Assembly: GCA_018267095.1 (NCBI GenBank)
Contig: JAFDZC010000004.1
Location: 1-64,000, forward strand
DNA: 64,000 nt
Reading direction: 5' to 3'
DNA from: Bacteroidota bacterium
GTDB taxonomy: Bacteria; Bacteroidota; Bacteroidia; Flavobacteriales; Flavobacteriaceae
The notes below the pieces were generated by a model. It saw only the letters and a list, made by a program, of their open reading frames with translations, was not told where the DNA came from and searched no databases. Positions 50,967 to 58,682 of the stretch are shown piece by piece. The translations under genes and the position numbers were made by a program. Every line of letters begins with the position of its first letter. Position 1 is the stretch's first letter.

Positions 50967-51601
50967 AGTTTGTCGATGGTTTTTATCAAAATTGCAAGAC
51001 TTTCTTTTTTGGGTGCATCCTCCAGCCAGCTGCGCATAAGGTGGGTATCAAATTGCTTAAGTTCCGATTCCTCCATCCGCAAATCCTCAACTAGATAAGC
51101 TATGGTACTGCTCATGCTCCTAAGCAATATACCTGGGGTAGCCAAAATTTTATCGGCCAGTGCTTTTTCCGGGGTGGCAATAAGGGCCTGTTGGTTGGTG
51201 TTCACCATGGCAGTATCAAGCCCAAACGAATAATAAGGCAGCGGCAGGTAGTGGTAGGTGTACAAACCCGAAGGAGTCTTGAAAGATTTTGATGGCTTAG
51301 TGGTCATCGAGGTAATCGTAAAGACGCGCTCAGGAATTAACCCATGATGCATGAGTGCCGATTCCATAGAAACATAGCTAGGGCCGTACAGATGATTGGC
51401 AATCAGGCTCCGTTCAGGTCGTTTTATTTGGGTTGCTTTGCCGGGGATATAAAATCCGCGTTTTACCGGCTCAAGAATTCCTTCGTCTTTGAGCGCCTTG
51501 ATTTTGTCATTTGGACGGCGGTATGTTTTAAGAAGGCTGACAAGCACCTGATGCGTAATCAACTGCCCTTCAAAGGCCACAAGTTGTTGCTTGATATCCA
51601 T
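50963..51601 (-). CDS. AbiEi-type antitoxin
   Basis: The 212-residue product from the ATG at 51601 (MDIKQQLVAFEGQLITHQVL) has an N-terminal winged helix (about 1-70, LKDEGILEPVKRGFYIPGK) and a C-terminal antitoxin region with YVSMESALMHHGLIPERVFT and ATPEKALADKILATPG. AbiEi neutralises AbiEii and represses the operon. An inverted repeat ATAATCG-n9-CGATTAT lies 28 bases upstream of the start, a plausible operator. A longer frame from 51661 would run across that operator and is not used. Confidence 0.88.
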   Translation of the reverse strand: MDIKQQLVAFEGQLITHQVLVSLLKTYRRPNDKIKALKDEGILEPVKRGFYIPGKATQIKRPERSLIANHLYGPSYVSMESALMHHGLIPERVFTITSMTTKPSKSFKTPSGLYTYHYLPLPYYSFGLDTAMVNTNQQALIATPEKALADKILATPGILLRSMSSTIAYLVEDLRMEESELKQFDTHLMRSWLEDAPKKESLAILIKTIDKL

Positions 51602-51628
51602 AAGTAAAATATGTAAATTTTTAATGCT

Positions 51629-51651
51629 ATAATCGAATAAATACCGATTAT
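51629..51651. promoter_or_regulatory. Inverted repeat, candidate AbiEi operator
   Basis: ATAATCG (51629-51635) and CGATTAT (51645-51651) are exact inverted repeats with 9 bases between, just upstream of the antitoxin start. Studied AbiEi proteins bind inverted repeats in their own promoter, so this is the expected site. The further stretch to 51840 is AT-rich with no gene that I can support. Confidence 0.5.
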
Positions 51652-51840
51652 CTACTTTCAAATATACATATTTTTTTTATTTATGCAATAAATAAAGAAG
51701 AAAATCTAAATCAATTAAAGGCATTAAATTTTACATCCTCGAGCCACTTATTGTCAGCCGGACATCTGTAATCACAGCATTTTTGTAACAAAAAACAATT
51801 CAAATCACCGCACTAGAGGTTTTTATCGCACACAGGCAAG

Positions 51841-52035
51841 TCAAATCTCAAGCGATTTCCCTTTTTCTTTCAAGAACTTCTCAATCACCCGCATAATATG
51901 CTCATCCCCCAACCGATCTTGCTCCTTAAAACGGGCTCGGTCAAGACGAACTTCTCTAACAAACAAAAAGACAAAAAACAGTAATAAAACAAAGGCGAAT
52001 ACAAGTCCCAACATGATCAAATATTTTTTTTGCAA
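51841..52035 (-). CDS. Hypothetical small membrane protein
   Basis: The frame encodes 64 residues: MQKKYLIMLGLVFAFVLLLF is one transmembrane helix, followed by a charged tail (REVRLDRARFKEQDRLGDEH... ending KGKSLEI). The shape, a single N-terminal anchor with a soluble amphipathic tail, is typical of real small membrane proteins. The ATG has no strong upstream Shine-Dalgarno, which is common in Bacteroidota. I do not recognise a family. It is divergent from rteC across a paired-box promoter region. Confidence 0.45.
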   Translation of the reverse strand: MQKKYLIMLGLVFAFVLLLFFVFLFVREVRLDRARFKEQDRLGDEHIMRVIEKFLKEKGKSLEI

Positions 52036-52059
52036 GCTGATAAAATAGAAACAAAAACA

Positions 52060-52099
52060 CTATGCAATTCTAGAATTATACTATGCAATTCCAGAATTA
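52060..52099. promoter_or_regulatory. Paired TTCYAGAA boxes upstream of rteC-like gene
   Basis: CTATGCAATTCTAGAATTA (52060-52078) and CTATGCAATTCCAGAATTA (52081-52099) are near-identical direct repeats 21 bases apart, two helical turns. Each contains the palindromic core TTCTAGAA/TTCCAGAA. The same paired core occurs at 53947-53976. They lie about 80 bases before the RteC start and look like activator or repressor sites. Confidence 0.55.
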
Positions 52100-52176
52100 A
52101 CAAATAGTGCATTTGTTTCAAATAAGTCAAGCAGATAGCTTTGTCTTGGGTTTCACCCTATCGCAAACGCTCTGCT

Positions 52177-53007
52177 ATGAAAAACTTCTCCGATTCACTA
52201 TGGTCTGTTACAGCTTCACAACTCCAAGCCATTCAGCTTCAAAACCCGGAACCCATACAATATGCTGCGCAGTCTTTAAAAACCCTCGTGCTTGCGCTCG
52301 AAAAGCTCAAAACCCATTTTTTGATCCATCCTCCGTGCAACAAGTCCGAAGAAATTGAATTCTTTCGCCACATAAAACCCACCTGGGCAGCCAAGCTCAT
52401 TTATTACAACGAAATATACACCTTCGCGGCAAACAAGCCTGTGGGCAAGAAAGCCATTCGCAAATACTGCCTAACACAAATCAAAAAAATAAAGGCCTTT
52501 TACGACGATCACGCTGAGTTCTGCAAATACATCCGCACCGGCAACAACATCCTAGATCACAAATACTTTATACGGGGCAAATATGATGTAAGACATACCC
52601 TCGACAGCAGCTACCTACAAGCAGATCCGCGCTTCTCAACTTCTCATGATTATATCTGTGCCAAACTAATCGCCAACGAACAACTCCTAGAATTTATTCA
52701 AACCGAAAAAGCAAAACTTAAATCTTCTTTGCCCGCAAGCAATATTCCGAGCAAAAAAATAAAATGGACAGCCCCTAAAATTCACTTAATAGAACTACTT
52801 TATGCATTGCACACGCAAGCTGCATTTAACAACGGCACAGCCGATCTAAAAGAAATTGCAAACTATTTCGAAGAAGTTTTCGAAATAAAATTGGGGCAAT
52901 TCAACAAAGCCTTCATAGAAATCCGACAACGCAAATCCGAGCAAACAAAATTTCTGACGATGCTGCAAGAAAACTTAAATCGTCGCATGGCACAAATCGA
53001 CAATTAG
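52177..53007 (+). CDS. RteC-domain protein
   Basis: The 276-residue product starts at the ATG at 52177 (MKNFSDSLWSVTASQLQAIQ). It resembles RteC of Bacteroides conjugative transposons, which activates excision genes of CTnDOT. Matching features are the HIKPTWAAKLIYYNEIYTFA region, LDHKYFIRGKYDVRH and the C-terminal TAPKIHLIELLYALHTQAAF followed by a helix-turn-helix-like segment (ADLKEIANYFEEVFEIKLGQ). It supports the view that this region is a mobile element. Paired boxes precede it, and a bidirectional terminator follows. An upstream TTG start at 52141 is less likely. Confidence 0.85.
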   Translation: MKNFSDSLWSVTASQLQAIQLQNPEPIQYAAQSLKTLVLALEKLKTHFLIHPPCNKSEEIEFFRHIKPTWAAKLIYYNEIYTFAANKPVGKKAIRKYCLTQIKKIKAFYDDHAEFCKYIRTGNNILDHKYFIRGKYDVRHTLDSSYLQADPRFSTSHDYICAKLIANEQLLEFIQTEKAKLKSSLPASNIPSKKIKWTAPKIHLIELLYALHTQAAFNNGTADLKEIANYFEEVFEIKLGQFNKAFIEIRQRKSEQTKFLTMLQENLNRRMAQIDN

Positions 53008-53023
53008 TTATCGCAACATAAAT

Positions 53024-53052
53024 AAAAAAAGCCAGCATTGAGCTGGCTTTTC
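53024..53052. terminator. Bidirectional terminator between rteC-like and lipoprotein genes
   Basis: AAAAAAAGCCAGC and GCTGGCTTTTCT form a hairpin with loop ATTGA and T/A tracts on both sides. It serves the two convergent genes. Confidence 0.82.
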
Positions 53053-53068
53053 TATAAGAAATGCAACG

Positions 53069-53794
53069 CTACTTGTTAGCAGCTATACCCAAACAAAGCG
53101 AGGTGGTTACTGCCGCGGCTGGTGATTGTGTGTAGCCTTCAATACTGCCGGCCACATGAAAAATATTAATTTCCCAATCAGTGTCCATATTGCGCTTCGG
53201 ACGGCGCTTTTTTGAGGCGGCATAACGAGCAATCGAAGTACTGGTCAAAATCAATTTCTTATCAGCTTCGGTCAATAATGCATCATTCAAAATTAGAGTT
53301 TCATAATCTGAAATATATTTATAAATCAGATTGTAATTTTGTTCTGTTGCACAAAGCGAAACCAGTGATTCACTAAAATTCTTAAAACTGTTCCTGGCTC
53401 TTTCACTACAAGCTACTTGATTAAAAATTGACGGTATAGCATTTTGAGGTTGTGTCAAAATATATTGAGCCCGGGCAGTAGATATTAAACTCCCAGGGGT
53501 CGCTGAAAGCTCCTGTAGTGTATTATTAGATAAACTCACCAAGCCAATTCTTGCAATTACCTGTTCCAGAGTCTCAGGCAAGGCAGCAGTGTCAAAGTAT
53601 GCGTCCAATATTTCACTGTGTGCTCTTCCGGCTAGGTCATATGGGTTCAATGGATTTTCCGGGTTGGTCGCGCCGGTTTTAAGCATCGTTTTCTTTGTTG
53701 CAGAAACTTGTTTGTTTTCTTGATCACTACTACAAGAGATACTGAATAAACCTATAAAAATTAGGATCATTTTTATTGTAATAAAATTTTTCAT
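53069..53794 (-). CDS. Hypothetical lipoprotein
   Basis: The 241-residue product has a lipoprotein signal peptide (MKNFITIKMILIFIGLFSISC, lipobox ISC). Near residue 45 is NPENPLNPYDLAGRAHSEIL, a pattern I have seen in flavobacterial lipoproteins that often occur near two-component or TPR regulators. The middle is helical, and the C-terminus contains AASKKRRPKRNMDTDWEINI and a short hydrophobic segment AAAVTTSLCLGIAA. No function is recognised. It is divergent from the TPR-AraC regulator with the second pair of TTCYAGAA boxes between them. Confidence 0.62.
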   Translation of the reverse strand: MKNFITIKMILIFIGLFSISCSSDQENKQVSATKKTMLKTGATNPENPLNPYDLAGRAHSEILDAYFDTAALPETLEQVIARIGLVSLSNNTLQELSATPGSLISTARAQYILTQPQNAIPSIFNQVACSERARNSFKNFSESLVSLCATEQNYNLIYKYISDYETLILNDALLTEADKKLILTSTSIARYAASKKRRPKRNMDTDWEINIFHVAGSIEGYTQSPAAAVTTSLCLGIAANK

Positions 53795-53945
53795 GAGAGT
53801 TTGCTTGATATTACTGAATAATTAATTCAGTTCATTTTGCCCGGGTAATCTGAACTTTTTTCTTACTGACTCTGCGCTGAGTCATACGTGAATTCAAGGC
53901 AAAACTAGGGGGCAACAATAGGCCTTACAAGCCTATCCGTAAGCG

Positions 53946-53976
53946 ATTCCAGAAATCAACATATGAAATTCCAGAA
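53946..53976. promoter_or_regulatory. Second pair of TTCCAGAA boxes
   Basis: TTCCAGAA occurs at 53947-53954 and 53969-53976, 22 bases apart, in the divergent gap between the lipoprotein gene (minus) and the TPR-AraC regulator (plus). Core and spacing match the pair at 52060-52099. No other gene is seen in the 53795-54095 gap. Confidence 0.5.
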
Positions 53977-54095
53977 ACGAGCAGCAAACAAAAACCAAGA
54001 GTATTTTTGAGGCAACAATCGAAACCAATTGAAATCACGGGAAGAAAATTGTTACCTTTAACTCGCAATCCCCAATCAAACAAACGTTAATTCCC

Positions 54096-55787
54096 ATGAG
54101 TTTCATTCCAGCGTCAAAAATGACCGCCATAAATTTATTATGGCTCATTACTTCAAACTTATCCGCCAAACAATATGTGCCTGATAGTTTAGTAAAGGCA
54201 AGTTTTTCTCATTTAGAAAAAAACTTTTACAACAACCGAAACAACAAGACTCAAGCAATCGCCAATGCACAAATTTGGTTATCCAAAGCCAAAAAAATGA
54301 AAAATATCGAGCAACAAGTCTTGGCATATAAGGCCTTGGCATACGCCTCTTTAGGAGAAAAAAACCAACATACCTACATCGACAGCATGATTTCAGTTGC
54401 TTTAAAATCCAACAACGAGCAAATTATTGGATCTGCCTACTTATCAAAGGGCATTTACCTCTACCAAGACTTAAACCACCAACAAGCGCTGGATAATTAC
54501 TTATTGGCAGATGCCTACATTTCACGAACCAACAACCCATATCAATCGTTCAAAGTTCGCTACCAAATTGCCCAAACCAAATACCACTTAGGCTTTAATG
54601 ATGAAGCCATTGCCTTACTCAAACAATGCGAGTCCTATTTTGGGCAAGAAAATGATAGAGCCTATTTAAATACACTATACGCACTAAGTCTTTGCTACAA
54701 CAGTCTCGGAAAATTCAACGAAGCTCGCAACATCATCACCCGCGCAAAAATACTGGCCAACAATTGGCAAATACCAGAGGTACTACCCTATTTTAATTTA
54801 GCTGAATCGCTCAATCTACTCGGTTCAAAACAGTACGACCAAGCCCAAAAAATGGCCAATTCGGTCATACCCTTTTTTAAGTTAGATATTTCCAATTTAG
54901 CCATGGCGCACTACGTGGCCGGAAAAAGCAATTGGATTTTAAAAAATGAAGGCACGGCAATACATCACTTCAAAAAAGTGGACCAAATTTTCAGCAACAC
55001 AAAATATATTCGTCCCGAGCTTCTTGAATCTTACGAATTTCTGATAAATCATTATAAAAATGTTGGAGATCTAAATCATGCGCTCTTTTATACCGACCAG
55101 TTCATCAAAGCCGAAAAAACAACAGTGCAGGACTACAAATATCTGTCATCAAGAATACTTCGCAAATACAACCCAAAAAAAATGCGAGCAGAAATCCTCG
55201 AACTACAGAAAATTTCGCAAAACCAAAGAATGATTGCATATACCTTACTTTCATTAATGAGTGTTAGCTTAGTCGCGGTCAGTTATCGAAACGTCAAACA
55301 ACGCAAAAAATATCATGAAAAATTTGAAGCCTTGATGAAAAAAAAGGCTGAAACAAACAAAAATTTAGTTACAGAAACTGTTCGTTACAATGAAGGTGAA
55401 CTCGGATTTAGCGAAGAACTGGCGCAAAAACTACTCAAAAGGCTCGAAACTTTTGAATCCAAACACGAGTATATCGAACCCGAAATGTCGCTTCAAAAAT
55501 TGGCAAAAAAACTAAATACCAACCAAAAATACGCAACTAAACTACTCAGCCATTACCGAGGCAAAGGCACCATCGAATATATCTCCGATCTAAAAATAGA
55601 CTACATAATTGCCAAACTTCAGTCCGATAAAAAGTTCCGAAAATACACCAACAAAGCATTAGGGTTAGAAGTTGGTTTTGGCTCAACTCAGATTTTTACG
55701 CGTTCATTCAAAGAGCGAACCGGAATTCCCCCGACGGTATTCATTAATGAACTTAATCTCTTAGATCAAAAAACAGATTCACAATAA
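54096..55787 (+). CDS. TPR-containing AraC-type transcriptional regulator
   Basis: The 563-residue product has a signal-like N-terminus, TPR-like helices (about 30-370), one transmembrane helix (about 378-397, RMIAYTLLSLMSVSLVAVSY), a coiled segment and a C-terminal AraC-type HTH domain (about 460-555, with MSLQKLAKKLNTNQKYATKL and TNKALGLEVGFGSTQIFTRS). This membrane-anchored design is frequent in Flavobacteriia and links an external or periplasmic signal to transcription. The paired boxes upstream could be its own sites. It is followed by a hairpin and the excisionase-like gene. Confidence 0.85.
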   Translation: MSFIPASKMTAINLLWLITSNLSAKQYVPDSLVKASFSHLEKNFYNNRNNKTQAIANAQIWLSKAKKMKNIEQQVLAYKALAYASLGEKNQHTYIDSMISVALKSNNEQIIGSAYLSKGIYLYQDLNHQQALDNYLLADAYISRTNNPYQSFKVRYQIAQTKYHLGFNDEAIALLKQCESYFGQENDRAYLNTLYALSLCYNSLGKFNEARNIITRAKILANNWQIPEVLPYFNLAESLNLLGSKQYDQAQKMANSVIPFFKLDISNLAMAHYVAGKSNWILKNEGTAIHHFKKVDQIFSNTKYIRPELLESYEFLINHYKNVGDLNHALFYTDQFIKAEKTTVQDYKYLSSRILRKYNPKKMRAEILELQKISQNQRMIAYTLLSLMSVSLVAVSYRNVKQRKKYHEKFEALMKKKAETNKNLVTETVRYNEGELGFSEELAQKLLKRLETFESKHEYIEPEMSLQKLAKKLNTNQKYATKLLSHYRGKGTIEYISDLKIDYIIAKLQSDKKFRKYTNKALGLEVGFGSTQIFTRSFKERTGIPPTVFINELNLLDQKTDSQ

Positions 55788-55836
55788 AATCTCATCAACC
55801 AAGGTCCCTTTCATTCACTAAAGAACAAAAAAATCA

Positions 55837-55862
55837 TTCCCAAGTTGTGAACGACTTGGGAA
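55837..55862. promoter_or_regulatory. Hairpin between regulator and excisionase-like gene
   Basis: TTCCCAAGT and ACTTGGGAA form a perfect 9-bp stem with an 8-base loop. On the minus strand a T run follows (ATTTTTTTG); on plus there is none. It may be a weak terminator or an operator of the downstream excisionase-like gene. Confidence 0.45.
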
Positions 55863-55916
55863 TTAAAATCACCCAAACCATACAATTTTGTACCATAACC
55901 AAGTAAAACAACTGTT

Positions 55917-56210
55917 ATGGCTATTGAAGTTTTAACCAAAGAAGACCTAGTCGAATTCCGTATGCTGCTCATGCGCGACCTTACCGAACTACTCAAAAAC
56001 AAACCATCTCAAACCAAACAATGGCTAAAGTCCACAGAGGTACGCAAGCTGCTCAACATTTCCCCGGGCACACTTCAGACACTTCGGATGAATAAGACCA
56101 TTTCCTACACCCGTATTGGTGGCATCATATACTACGCCTATCAAGATATCGAAAAGATGCTGCAAAGCAACAAAGTAGAATCCGAGCAAACCTTGTTCAA
56201 CTCAAAGTAA
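55917..56210 (+). CDS. Excisionase/MerR-like HTH protein
   Basis: The 97-residue product has a winged helix-turn-helix of the excisionase type (about 38-90): QWLKSTEVRKLLNISPGTLQ followed by TLRMNKTISYTRIGGIIYYA. Such proteins in Bacteroidota elements either bend DNA for excision by the integrase or regulate transfer genes. It lies 6 bases before the replication-initiator-like gene and forms a module with it and the ATPase. The partner integrase would be the one at 28335, an inference that ties the two ends of the region together. Confidence 0.83.
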   Translation: MAIEVLTKEDLVEFRMLLMRDLTELLKNKPSQTKQWLKSTEVRKLLNISPGTLQTLRMNKTISYTRIGGIIYYAYQDIEKMLQSNKVESEQTLFNSK

Positions 56211-56216
56211 TTCGCC

Positions 56217-57095
56217 ATGAATTACATCAAGCACCTCACCGGCTTCTTTGACAAAGTAGCCCAAGACCGGCTGTTGAACCCCACCCACATCAGTCTATAC
56301 ATTGCGTTGTTCCAGTTTTGGAACTGCAACCGTTTCCGCAACCCAATCAGCATCTCGCGTGATGAGGTCATGCGCATCAGCAAGATCAGCTCTAAGGCCA
56401 CCTACCACAAATGCCTCAAGGCACTCCATGCGCACGGCTACATCAAATATGAACCCTCTTATAATCCGTTCAGGGGCAGCCATGTATATCTTTTCAATTT
56501 TTCAAACGACCTAAAACCTTTACCAAAATCCGATAGAAACAGCAGTTCAAATTTTGAACCGCTCGGCAAACAACTTTCAAACAAGCCTCAGACAACTACT
56601 GAAACTGGTACCGAACAAGCTGATGAACAAGCAGTAGTCCCTTCTACAAACAAAACAAACATTTCAAACCATCAAAACAGTCCAAAGAACTCAAACGCAG
56701 GCGAGCCATCCGAAAAAAAAATAAATCTTGATTTGGATTCAGAAACCAAAAAAAGCCAAAAAGAAAAAGGTTCCGCCGAAAAAGAAAAAGAAAATCCGCA
56801 GGATTTCGCAGACTCCTCCGAAAATGAAATCAGAAGGCAAGAAGTTAGTTTGTCCATCGACGAAGTTCGCGCATATTTCCTCGAACAAAATTATGCCGAA
56901 GTCGAAGCGCACAAATTCTACAATTACTTTCAAAGCATCGGTTGGTTGGTAGGCGGCAAAACCCCGATGACCGATTGGCAAGCCGCCGCGCGCAACTGGA
57001 TGCTTAATGCTCCAAAATACAGCACGTCCGAAAAACCCGACCCTATAAAGCAATTCGATACCTCAACCGACAAAGACTATGCAGAACCACTATAG
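56217..57095 (+). CDS. Winged-helix replication protein, DnaD-like
   Basis: The 292-residue product has an N-terminal winged-helix domain (about 15-100, SISRDEVMRISKISSKATYH), a long charged Lys/Glu/Ser linker (about 110-215) and a C-terminal segment, EVRAYFLEQNYAEVEAHKFY with FQSIGWLVGGKTPMTDWQAA. The last two match the pattern of DnaD/DnaT-type primosome proteins (Y-x-x-x-x-G-W ... D-W-x-x-A-x-x-W). It probably binds an origin or single-stranded DNA and recruits the helicase loader encoded by the next gene, whose start overlaps its end by 17 bases. Confidence 0.72.
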   Translation: MNYIKHLTGFFDKVAQDRLLNPTHISLYIALFQFWNCNRFRNPISISRDEVMRISKISSKATYHKCLKALHAHGYIKYEPSYNPFRGSHVYLFNFSNDLKPLPKSDRNSSSNFEPLGKQLSNKPQTTTETGTEQADEQAVVPSTNKTNISNHQNSPKNSNAGEPSEKKINLDLDSETKKSQKEKGSAEKEKENPQDFADSSENEIRRQEVSLSIDEVRAYFLEQNYAEVEAHKFYNYFQSIGWLVGGKTPMTDWQAAARNWMLNAPKYSTSEKPDPIKQFDTSTDKDYAEPL

Positions 57096-57699
57096 CTATC
57101 CCGAAATTATTGATTGGTTGCAGACCAAAGGCACAGAACTGTTCGGACCACACTTCAACATACCCGAACATGACCACCCGGTGGTATACCGCCTGATTGC
57201 TTATTTCCTCAAGGACGAGCAGACGGCATTTCAGTTCGGCCTTGATTTGTCCAAAGGCATCTTGTTGGTCGGCCCGGTGGGTTGTGGCAAAACCTCGTTG
57301 ATGACCCTCATGAAATACCTAGCTCCGCCAGACCGTAAATTCATACTCAAGCCCTGTCGCGACATCAGCTTTGAATTCATCAATGACGGCTACAGTACCA
57401 TCCACAAATACGCCAAAGATTTGAGATTAAGAGGAGGGTTGCCAGTGGCAGCCAGGTATTGTTTTGACGACCTCGGCGTCGAAAACAACCTCAAATATTA
57501 CGGCAACGATTGCAACATACTGGCCGAAATCCTGCTGAGTCGCTACGACATCTTCATCAGCAAACGCCTCCCAACCCACATCACCACCAACCTCTCGGCA
57601 TCCGAAATCGAAAATCATTACGGCCTCAGGGTCCGAAGCCGTTTGCGCGAAATGGTCAATTTAATCGCTTATAATAAAAATGCAAAAGACAAAAGATAG
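57079..57699 (+). CDS. DnaC-like AAA+ ATPase
   Basis: The 206-residue product has Walker A in LLVGPVGCGKTSLMTLMK (near residue 68), Walker B in YCFDDLGVEN (near residue 130), a sensor 1-like THITTNLSASE and an arginine-rich RVRSRLREMVN that may hold the arginine finger. It resembles DnaC/IstB helicase loaders found beside DnaD-like proteins in phages and integrative elements. It overlaps the preceding gene and probably loads DnaB for replication of the element. Confidence 0.83.
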   Translation: MQNHYSYPEIIDWLQTKGTELFGPHFNIPEHDHPVVYRLIAYFLKDEQTAFQFGLDLSKGILLVGPVGCGKTSLMTLMKYLAPPDRKFILKPCRDISFEFINDGYSTIHKYAKDLRLRGGLPVAARYCFDDLGVENNLKYYGNDCNILAEILLSRYDIFISKRLPTHITTNLSASEIENHYGLRVRSRLREMVNLIAYNKNAKDKR

Positions 57700-57752
57700 A
57701 GCTCATCAAGTGCTACAAACTATTTTAAAAATATGATTAATTTTGTAACCCT

Positions 57753-58190
57753 ATGAAGGATTCAAAAGACTTAGTCAGATTTCTCGATGCGCAAAACCAA
57801 GTATATTTAAAAGCCATAGCCGAGTTACGCACTGGTCAAAAACTTACTAACTGGATGGACTTCATCTTTCCGCATATCAAAGGCTTAGATCATAGCAATA
57901 CCGACCAGCACTTTACCTTAGTTAATCTCGAAGAGGCCACAGCATATCTTGCACATCCTGTACTAGGCAAACATTTAATCCAAATCTCACAAATCTTACT
58001 TGAAATTGAAAACAAAAGCGTCCATGAAATTTTCAGCACACCCGATGATATTAAACTTTGCTCGTGCATGACTTTATTTGCTCAGGTAAACAACACAAAT
58101 CCGGTTTTTGAGCAGGTTCTCAAAAAATATTATTTTGGAGAATTCAACAACTTAACTCTAGAACTATTAGCCCAAAAGAGTAATATCTAA
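57753..58190 (+). CDS. DUF1810-family protein
   Basis: The 145-residue product matches the DUF1810 pattern: KDLVRFLDAQNQVYLKAIAE, WMDFIFPHIKGLDHS, LEEATAYLAHPVLGKHLIQI, and STPDDIKLCSCMTLFAQV. Length is normal for the family. The function is unknown. It is 53 bases after the ATPase gene on the same strand and is the last plus-strand gene before a 490-base AT-rich gap. Confidence 0.85.
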   Translation: MKDSKDLVRFLDAQNQVYLKAIAELRTGQKLTNWMDFIFPHIKGLDHSNTDQHFTLVNLEEATAYLAHPVLGKHLIQISQILLEIENKSVHEIFSTPDDIKLCSCMTLFAQVNNTNPVFEQVLKKYYFGEFNNLTLELLAQKSNI

Positions 58191-58277
58191 GTAAGCATTA
58201 GTATATTCCAATGTGCCACTCCTCTGCACAAAATCATAGATTTGTTTCTCACGATTTAGCAAATCATCAATTATTTG

Positions 58278-58338
58278 GTTTACTTACTATCTATCATTAA
58301 ATAAAAAGCTTAGTCCTTCACTAAGTAAACTTTTTTCT
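58278..58338 (+). terminator. Possible terminator at end of accessory region
   Basis: GTTTACTTA (58278-58286) pairs with TAAGTAAAC (58322-58330), and the smaller CTTAGT/ACTAAG hairpin (58309-58325) is an alternative fold. A TTTTTT run follows. It lies 90 bases after the DUF1810 gene. The rest of the gap to 58682 is AT-rich with no gene or clear attachment site. Confidence 0.45.
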
Positions 58339-58682
58339 CAAAAACAACTTAATGGTTTTAATAAACTATAATCGCTACCAGTTGATTCTGAATATTCAGT
58401 TATTAATAACATTAACATTTGCTGCAGAAAATCTAGACCAAAACAAACTAAACAAACACAATCTTTACTAAATCAATAAAATAAAATGCTCTAGATGTGT
58501 GGTTTGTATAATAAATTAACATATATTTGGCTATCACTGAATATACCCCACCACTTGTCTTGGCATTTTTTGTCGAGAACTTAACTATTTAAATTTTGAG
58601 TTCATTTACTGAACAAACAAGTTTAATGGTTGATGTTTTCGATTTGAGTTTTATTTAAGAACATAATTAAAATTTATACGCA

